NCBI RefSeq assembly: GCF_001940455.1
Contig: NZ_MKQR01000009.1
Coordinates: 595,074 to 659,073 of the forward strand
Direction of reading: 5' to 3'
Source of the DNA: Actinokineospora bangkokensis
Lineage (GTDB): Bacteria; Actinomycetota; Actinomycetes; Mycobacteriales; Pseudonocardiaceae
Length of the DNA: 64,000 nucleotides
In this document: piece by piece, positions 58,463 to 64,000 of the stretch
Layout of the letters: every line of letters begins with the position of its first letter
Position numbering within the stretch: position 1 is the stretch's first letter
Position numbers and translations under genes: made by a program
The notes under the pieces: model-generated
What the model saw: the letters and a program-made list of their open reading frames with translations, nothing else
Database searches by the model: none
What the model was told of the DNA's origin: nothing

Positions 58463-61400
58463 GTGAGCGTTGAGCAGAAACTGCGCGACTACCTCAAGCG
58501 CGCGACGACCGAGCTGCGCGAGGCGAACCGGCGGGTGCGCGAGCTGGAGGACCAGCGCGTCGAACCGGTGGCGGTGGTGGGCATGGCCTGCCGCTACCCC
58601 GGCGGGGTCGGGACGCCCGAGCAGCTGTGGGAACTGGTGGCCGCGGGCACCGACGCGATCCGCGAGGTGCCCGCCGACCGCGGCTGGGACCTGGCGGAGC
58701 TGGCCGGGGCCGGGGCGCTGCCGGTGGGCGGGTTCCTCGACGACGTCGGCGGGTTCGACGCGGGCCTGTTCGGCATCTCCCCGCGCGAGGCGCTGGCGAT
58801 GGACCCCCAGCAGCGGCTGCTGCTGGAGTGCGCGTGGGAGGCGCTGGAGTCGGCCGGGATCGCCCCGACCGCGCTGGCCGGGACGGACACGGGGGTGTTC
58901 GTCGGCACCAGCGGGCAGGACTACCCGGCGCTGCTGGCCGCGCTCGGCGGGGTGGAGGAGGTGGCCGGGCACGTCGCGACGGGCACGCTGGCGTCGGTGC
59001 TGTCCGGCCGCGTCGCCTACGCCCTGGGCTTGCAAGGGCCCGCCCTGTCGGTGGACACCGCGTGCTCGTCGTCGCTGGTGGCCCTGCACCAGGCGGTGCT
59101 GTCGCTGCGGCGCGGGGAGTGCTCGTCGGCGTTGGTCGGCGGGGTGACGGTGATGACGACGCCTGGGGCGTTCGTCGAGTTCGCCCGGCAGGGCACGTTG
59201 TCGGCGGACGGGCGGTGCAAGGCGTTCGCGGAGGGCGCGGACGGCATCGCGTGGGCCGAGGGCGTGGGCGTGGTCGTGGTGGAGCGGCTGTCCGACGCAC
59301 GCCGCAACAACCACCCGGTGCTCGCGGTGATCCGGGGTTCGGCGGTGAACTCCGACGGCGCCTCCAACGGCCTGACCGCCCCCAACGGTCCGTCGCAGCA
59401 GGCGGTGATCACCCGGGCGCTGGCCGACGCGGGCCTGTCGTCGTCCGATGTGGACGTCGTGGAGGCGCACGGCACGGGGACCGCGCTGGGTGACCCGATC
59501 GAGGCCCAGGCCCTGCTGGCCACCTACGGGCAGGACCGGCCCGCGGACGAGCCGCTGCTGCTGGGGTCGCTCAAGTCCAACATCGGCCACACCCAGGCCG
59601 CCGCGGGCCTGGCGGGTGTGATCAAGGTGGTGCAGGCGATGCGGCACGGGCTGTTGCCGCGCACCCTGCACGTCACCCGCCCCACGACGCGCGTGGACTG
59701 GGCCGCGGGCGCGGTGCGGGTCGTGCAGGAGGACTGCGCGTGGCCGGAGTCGGACCGCCCGCGCCGCGCGGCGGTGTCGTCGTTCGGCGTGAGCGGCACC
59801 AACGCCCACGTCGTCCTCGAACAGGGCGACCCGCTGCCCACCCCGGAGCCGACGACCACCAGTCACGCCCTGCCGTGGCTGCTCTCCGCCGCCGACACCG
59901 ACGCCCTGCGCGCCCAGGCGGCGCTGTTGGGCGAGGTGGACGCCGCCCCCGCCGACGTGGCGCACTCGCTGCTGCGCACACGCGCCACCCTGGGCCGCCG
60001 CGCCGTCGTCGTCGGCACCGAGCCCGCCGACTTCACCACCGCCCTGCGCGCGCTCGCCGCGGGCACCCCGACCGCCACCGCCGTCGAGGGCACCGCCGAC
60101 CTCGACGGGCGGGTGGTGTTCGTCTTCCCCGGGCAGGGCGCCCAGTGGGCGGGGATGGGCCGCGAGCTGCTGGCGACCTCGCCGGTGTTCGCCGAGCGCA
60201 TCCGCGCCTGCGAGGCCGCGCTGGCCCCGCACGTCGACTGGTCGCTGACCGCGGTGCTGCGCGACGAGCCCGGCGCCGCGTCGCTGGACCGGGTGGACGT
60301 GGTGCAACCGGCCCTGTTCGCGGTGATGGTGTCGCTGGCGGCGCTGTGGCGGGCGCACGGCGTCGAGCCCGCCGCGGTCATCGGGCACTCCCAGGGGGAG
60401 ATCGCCGCCGCGCACGTGGCGGGCGCGCTCTCGCTGGCGGAGGCCGCCCGGGTCGTGGCCGTGCGCAGCCGGGCGCTGGCCGCGCTGCGCGGCACCGGCG
60501 GGATGCTGTCGGTGCGGTTGCCGCACGCCGAGGTCGAGGCCGAGCTGGCGGACGTGCCGGGTGCCGCCGTCGCCGCGGTCAACGGGCCCGCCGCGGTGGT
60601 GGTGGCGGGGGAGGTCGGCGCGCTCGACGAGCTGGAACGCCGGTGGGCCGCCCAGCAGGTGCGCACGCGGCGGATTCCGGTGGACTACGCCTCCCACACC
60701 GCCCACGTCGAACGCATCCACGCCGAGCTGACCGCGGCCCTGGGCGTGGTGGAGCCGGGGCGGTGCTCGGTGCCGTTCTTCTCCACCGTCACCGGTTCCC
60801 CGGTCGAGGGCGGCGAGCTGGACGCGGACTACTGGTACCGCAACCTGCGCCAGGTGGTGCGGTTCGAGCCGGTCGTGGGCGCGTTGATCGACTCCGGGCA
60901 CGACGTGTTCGTGGAGCTGAGCCCGCAGCCGGTGCTGACCATGGCGGTGCAGGAGTCCGTGGAAGCGCGCGGTTCCCGGGGCATTGCCGTCGGGTCGCTG
61001 CGCCGCGAGGAGGGCGGGCTGACCCGGTTCCTGACCTCGCTTGCCGAGGCACACGTGCGCGGCGCGCACGTGGACTGGGCCGCCGCCGTGCCGCCCGCCT
61101 CGGTGGTGCCGCTGCCCACCTACCCGTTCCAGCACAAGCGGTTCTGGCCCACGGCGACCCGGCAGCGCCGGGACGTGGGCGCGCTGGGCCTGACCGGGGT
61201 CACCGACCACGCGTTCCTCGGGGCGGCGACCGCCCTGGCCGGGGGTGGGTCGGTGCTGTCCGGCCGGGTCGGCACCGGGGAGCACCCGTGGTTGGGCGAT
61301 CACGCCGTGGGCGGGTCGGTCGTGTTCCCCGGCACCGGTTTCGTGGACCTGGCGCTGCGCGCGGGCGACGTGCTCGGCTGCGACACCCTCGACGACCTGA

Positions 61401-64000
61401 CGCTGGTGGCCCCGCTGGTGCTGCCCGCGACCGGGGCCGTGCGGGTGCAGGTGGTGCTGGACGGCACCACCGTCGGCATCCACTCCCGCCCGGAGGGGGC
61501 GGCCGAGGACGCGCCGTGGACGCTGCACGCCACCGGAACGCTGTCCGCCGATGCCGATGCCGATGCCGATGCCGACGCCGCCGACACCGCCTTCGCCGCG
61601 CAGTGGCCCCCGGAGGGCGCTAAGCCGGTGGACCTGGGCGGGTTCCACGACGACCTGGCCGCGGCGGGCATCGCCTACGGGCCGGTGTTCCGCGGCCTGG
61701 AGCGGGCGTGGCGGCGCGGCACTGAGGTGTTCCTCGACGTGCACCTGCCCGAGCCCGCCTCTGCCGCCGAGCACGTGGTGCACCCGGCGCTGCTCGACGC
61801 CGCCCTGCAGGGGGTCGCGCTGGTGTCGGAGGGCGCAGCCAAGGTCCCGTTCTCCTGGGACGGGGTCACCCTGGGCGCGGTGGGCGCCGAGCGGGTGCGC
61901 GTCCGGCTGGCCCCGGCCGGTGCCGATGCGGTGTCGCTGGTCGCGGTGGACGACGCGGGTGACCTCGTGGTCGCCGCGCAGGCGGTGACCCTGCGTCCGG
62001 TCGACCCGACCGCGTTCGCCGCCACCACCGCCGCCGAGCCGCTGCTGGAGCTGCGGTGGACCCCGGTGGACCTGCCCGCCGCCGAGCCGGGCCCGGACAC
62101 GTGGCAGGTCGTGGGCGAGGACGTCTTCGGCGTCGTCGGGCTGCCCGGTGCCGCGCGGGCGTTGTGCGTGGCAGGGGGTGAGCCGCGCGAGCAGACCCAC
62201 CGGGTGCTCGCTGCGTTGCAGGACGCCTTGGCGGGCGAGGACCGGTTGGTGGTCCTCACCCGGGGTGCCATGGGCGAGGACGACGACGCGGTGGACTTGG
62301 CGGGGGCGGCGGTGTGGGGCCTGGTGCGCTCGGCCACCACCGAGCACCCGGACCGGTTCGCCGTGGTGGACACCGACGAGGCGTCCGTGCCGCTGCTGCC
62401 CGCCGTCCTCGCGGCCGGGCTGGGCGAGGCCGTGCTGCGCGGCGGGGAGTGCCGGGTGCTGGGCCTGGCCAAGCCACGCGGACCGCGGGGGCCGGCGCGG
62501 CCGGTGGCCGAGGGCACGGCGGTGATCACCGGCGGCACCGGCGACATCGGCGCCGAGGTCGCCCGGCACCTGGCGACCCACCACGGGGTGCGCGACCTGC
62601 TGCTGCTCAGCCGCACGGGCTCGGCCCCGGAGCTGGCGGCGGAGCTGACGGCCCTGGGCGCGACGGCCCGCGTCCGCGCCTGCGACGTGGCCGACCGCGC
62701 CGCGCTGGCCGCCGCCCTCGACGAGGTCGAGCGGGTGGGGTCGGTGTTCCACGCCGCCGGGGTCGTCGACGACGCCGTGCTGACCGGCCTGACCCCCGGT
62801 CACCTCGACCGCACGCTCGCGGCCAAGCTGGACGGCGCGCGGTGGCTGCACGAGCTGACCGAGGACCACCAGCTCAGCCACTTCGTGCTGTTCTCCTCGA
62901 TCGCGGGCCTGCTCGGCAGCGCGGGGCAGGGCAACCACGCCGCCGCCAACGCTGCCCTCGACGCCTTCGCCCGCCACCGCCACACCCTCGGCCTGCCCGC
63001 CACGTCGCTGGCGTGGGGGCCGTGGGAGGGCGGCACGGTGGGCAGGCTGTCGGCCGCCGACACCGCCCGCATGGCCCGCGGCGGGCTGCGGATGCTCGAC
63101 GCCGCCAGCGGGATGGCCCTGCTGGACGCGGCCCTGGACTCGCCGGAGGCGGTGCTCGCGCCCGTCCTCGTCGGCGGACCGGCGACCGTGGCCGACCAGG
63201 TGCCGCCGCTGCTGCGCGGGGTCGTCGGCCCCGCCCGCCGCCGCACCGCCCGCACCGGCGCGGCCACGGGTGGGCTGGCCGCCGCCCTGGCCGGGGTCGC
63301 GGCCGGGCAGCGGCACGAGCTTGTGGTGGACGTGGTGCGCCGGGAGGTCGCCGGGGTGCTGGGCCACGCCAGCGCGCGCGACGTCGACCCGCACCGCACG
63401 TTCAAGGACCTCGGGTTCGACTCGCTGACCGCGGTCGACCTGCGCAACCGGCTCTCGGCCGCGACCGGGCTGCGGTTGCAGGCCTCGCTGGTCTTCGACT
63501 ACCCGGACGCCACCGCGCTGGCCGGGTTCCTGCTCGACTCGCTGGCGGGCACCACCCCGGCACCGGCCACGACCGCGCCACGCGCCTCGGCGGACGAGCC
63601 GATCGCGATCGTCGGCATGGCCTGCCGGTTCCCCGGCGGCGCGGACTCGCCCGCCGCGCTGTGGGAGCTGGTGGCCGCGGGCACCGACGCCATCGGCCCG
63701 TTCCCGGTCGACCGCGGCTGGACGGCCACCGGCGGGGTCGGCGGGTTCGTGCACACCGCCACCGAGTTCGACGCGGAGTTCTTCGGCATCTCCCCGCGCG
63801 AGGCGCTGGGCATGGACCCGCAGCAGCGGTTGACCCTGGAGTGCGCCTGGGAGGCGCTGGAGCGCGCCGGGATCGACCCGCACGGCCTGCGCCGCAGCGA
63901 CACCGGGGTGTTCATCGGCCTGTCGCACTCGGTGTACCAGGACGCGGGGGGCGGGCTGGACGAGGCGAAGGGCTTCGCCGTCACCGGTACCTCCCCGAGC
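58463..64000 (+). CDS. Gene G, type I PKS, 3'-truncated (KS-AT-DH-KR-ACP-KS...)
   Basis: The gene starts at GTG 58463 after AAGGAG (58450-58455) and stays open to the window end, 1,846 codons. The GTG start is supported by the following DYLKRATTEL coiled-coil head, which is of the same type as in D and E. Residues: KS1 Cys 201, DH His 947, KR position of the catalytic Tyr 1492 (His here), ACP Ser 1654, second KS from about 1711 to the cut. It should receive the chain from gene F. The remaining modules, and perhaps the thioesterase, lie downstream of this window. Confidence 0.95.
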   Translation, partial: MSVEQKLRDYLKRATTELREANRRVRELEDQRVEPVAVVGMACRYPGGVGTPEQLWELVAAGTDAIREVPADRGWDLAELAGAGALPVGGFLDDVGGFDAGLFGISPREALAMDPQQRLLLECAWEALESAGIAPTALAGTDTGVFVGTSGQDYPALLAALGGVEEVAGHVATGTLASVLSGRVAYALGLQGPALSVDTACSSSLVALHQAVLSLRRGECSSALVGGVTVMTTPGAFVEFARQGTLSADGRCKAFAEGADGIAWAEGVGVVVVERLSDARRNNHPVLAVIRGSAVNSDGASNGLTAPNGPSQQAVITRALADAGLSSSDVDVVEAHGTGTALGDPIEAQALLATYGQDRPADEPLLLGSLKSNIGHTQAAAGLAGVIKVVQAMRHGLLPRTLHVTRPTTRVDWAAGAVRVVQEDCAWPESDRPRRAAVSSFGVSGTNAHVVLEQGDPLPTPEPTTTSHALPWLLSAADTDALRAQAALLGEVDAAPADVAHSLLRTRATLGRRAVVVGTEPADFTTALRALAAGTPTATAVEGTADLDGRVVFVFPGQGAQWAGMGRELLATSPVFAERIRACEAALAPHVDWSLTAVLRDEPGAASLDRVDVVQPALFAVMVSLAALWRAHGVEPAAVIGHSQGEIAAAHVAGALSLAEAARVVAVRSRALAALRGTGGMLSVRLPHAEVEAELADVPGAAVAAVNGPAAVVVAGEVGALDELERRWAAQQVRTRRIPVDYASHTAHVERIHAELTAALGVVEPGRCSVPFFSTVTGSPVEGGELDADYWYRNLRQVVRFEPVVGALIDSGHDVFVELSPQPVLTMAVQESVEARGSRGIAVGSLRREEGGLTRFLTSLAEAHVRGAHVDWAAAVPPASVVPLPTYPFQHKRFWPTATRQRRDVGALGLTGVTDHAFLGAATALAGGGSVLSGRVGTGEHPWLGDHAVGGSVVFPGTGFVDLALRAGDVLGCDTLDDLTLVAPLVLPATGAVRVQVVLDGTTVGIHSRPEGAAEDAPWTLHATGTLSADADADADADAADTAFAAQWPPEGAKPVDLGGFHDDLAAAGIAYGPVFRGLERAWRRGTEVFLDVHLPEPASAAEHVVHPALLDAALQGVALVSEGAAKVPFSWDGVTLGAVGAERVRVRLAPAGADAVSLVAVDDAGDLVVAAQAVTLRPVDPTAFAATTAAEPLLELRWTPVDLPAAEPGPDTWQVVGEDVFGVVGLPGAARALCVAGGEPREQTHRVLAALQDALAGEDRLVVLTRGAMGEDDDAVDLAGAAVWGLVRSATTEHPDRFAVVDTDEASVPLLPAVLAAGLGEAVLRGGECRVLGLAKPRGPRGPARPVAEGTAVITGGTGDIGAEVARHLATHHGVRDLLLLSRTGSAPELAAELTALGATARVRACDVADRAALAAALDEVERVGSVFHAAGVVDDAVLTGLTPGHLDRTLAAKLDGARWLHELTEDHQLSHFVLFSSIAGLLGSAGQGNHAAANAALDAFARHRHTLGLPATSLAWGPWEGGTVGRLSAADTARMARGGLRMLDAASGMALLDAALDSPEAVLAPVLVGGPATVADQVPPLLRGVVGPARRRTARTGAATGGLAAALAGVAAGQRHELVVDVVRREVAGVLGHASARDVDPHRTFKDLGFDSLTAVDLRNRLSAATGLRLQASLVFDYPDATALAGFLLDSLAGTTPAPATTAPRASADEPIAIVGMACRFPGGADSPAALWELVAAGTDAIGPFPVDRGWTATGGVGGFVHTATEFDAEFFGISPREALGMDPQQRLTLECAWEALERAGIDPHGLRRSDTGVFIGLSHSVYQDAGGGLDEAKGFAVTGTSPS
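58562..63540 (+). other. Module G1: KS-AT(methylmalonyl)-DH-KR(Tyr to His)-ACP
   Basis: KS Cys is at 59063-59065. The AT has DVVQP, GHSQG and YASH at 60686-60697 (methylmalonyl). The DH is intact: HAVGGSVVFP (His 61301), YGPVF near 61676 and Asp 61796 in LLDAALQ, with a short Asp-Ala repeat inside. The KR has GGTGDIG near 62531, VDD, Lys and the Ser of FSS (62897), but the catalytic Tyr is His (62936-62938, GNHAAAN). ACP Ser is at 63422-63424. The domain count predicts an alkene. The KR change predicts a methyl-branched ketone unless His can act or another KR serves this ACP. Confidence 0.82.
61550..61579 (+). repeat. Hexanucleotide tandem repeat GATGCC in the G1 DH
   Basis: GATGCC occurs four times in tandem (61550-61573), followed by GACGCC (61574-61579), and encodes an Asp-Ala run in a loop of the G1 dehydratase, away from its His and Asp. 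The unit is in frame, so copy-number changes by slippage would only lengthen or shorten the loop. Confidence 0.9.
63593..64000 (+). other. Module G2: start of a KS, cut by the window end
   Basis: About 136 residues of an N-terminal KS region are visible, with EPIAIVGMACRFPGG, the [17 protein letters not shown] stretch and a GLSHSVY loop. The cut comes before the catalytic Cys. The KS shows that gene G has at least two modules. Its extender specificity and reductive domains are not visible. Confidence 0.9.

Noticed and set aside
58463-64000. A thioesterase or chain-release domain
   Set aside because: No GxSxG thioesterase follows any ACP in the window. The GHSxG motifs present are all in AT domains.

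Overview
This window lies inside one very large type I modular polyketide synthase (PKS) locus. Every gene in it is on the + strand and encodes part of the assembly line. The very high GC content, G/C-ending codons, GTG/ATG starts with GGAGG-like ribosome sites and the PKS style point to a filamentous actinomycete. A Pseudonocardiales-type host is plausible, but that is an impression and not a demonstration. Both ends of the locus are outside the window: the first gene has lost its 5' part, the last gene its 3' part, and no loading module, thioesterase, regulator, transporter or tailoring gene is present.

Layout: gene A (2-3157, partial, AT-KR-ACP), gene B (3172-7743, one module), gene C (7781-17443, two modules), an intergenic control region (17444-17678), gene D (17679-40712, five modules, 7,677 aa), gene E (40712-49420, two modules), gene F (49461-58439, two modules) and gene G (58463->64000, one full module and the start of a second). 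A-B-C are tightly spaced, as are D-E-F-G (gaps of 1-nt overlap, 40 bp and 23 bp). Between C and D there is a perfect 15-bp terminator-like hairpin, a dyad resembling the operator of PimM-type PAS-LuxR activators, a -10-like hexamer and a leader hairpin. I therefore read the window as two transcription units.

If the proteins act in gene order, the 14 extension modules seen here add 28 backbone carbons. AT motifs predict malonyl units in A, D1, D2, D3, D5, E1, E2, F1 and F2 and methylmalonyl units in B, C1, C2, D4 and G1. Ten modules carry a KR with a full Ser-Tyr-Lys-Asn tetrad and no DH, so the product should be rich in 1,3-hydroxyls. Predicted KR types: A B1, B A1, C2 A1, D1 B1, D2 A1, D4 B2, E1 B1, E2 B1, F1 A1, F2 A1. 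This looks like a stretch of a long polyol macrolide or linear polyol. I do not recognise the specific compound.

The most unusual pattern concerns reduction. All four modules that contain a DH (C1, D3, D5, G1) have an abnormal or absent KR: a broken nucleotide-binding loop in C1, no KR in D3, catalytic Ser to Gly in D5 and catalytic Tyr to His in G1. The DHs keep their His and Asp catalytic residues. The chain may therefore carry ketones, possibly closing to hemiketals, where a simple domain count would predict alkenes or a methylene. Alternatively, these reductions may be done by unconventional residues or in trans.
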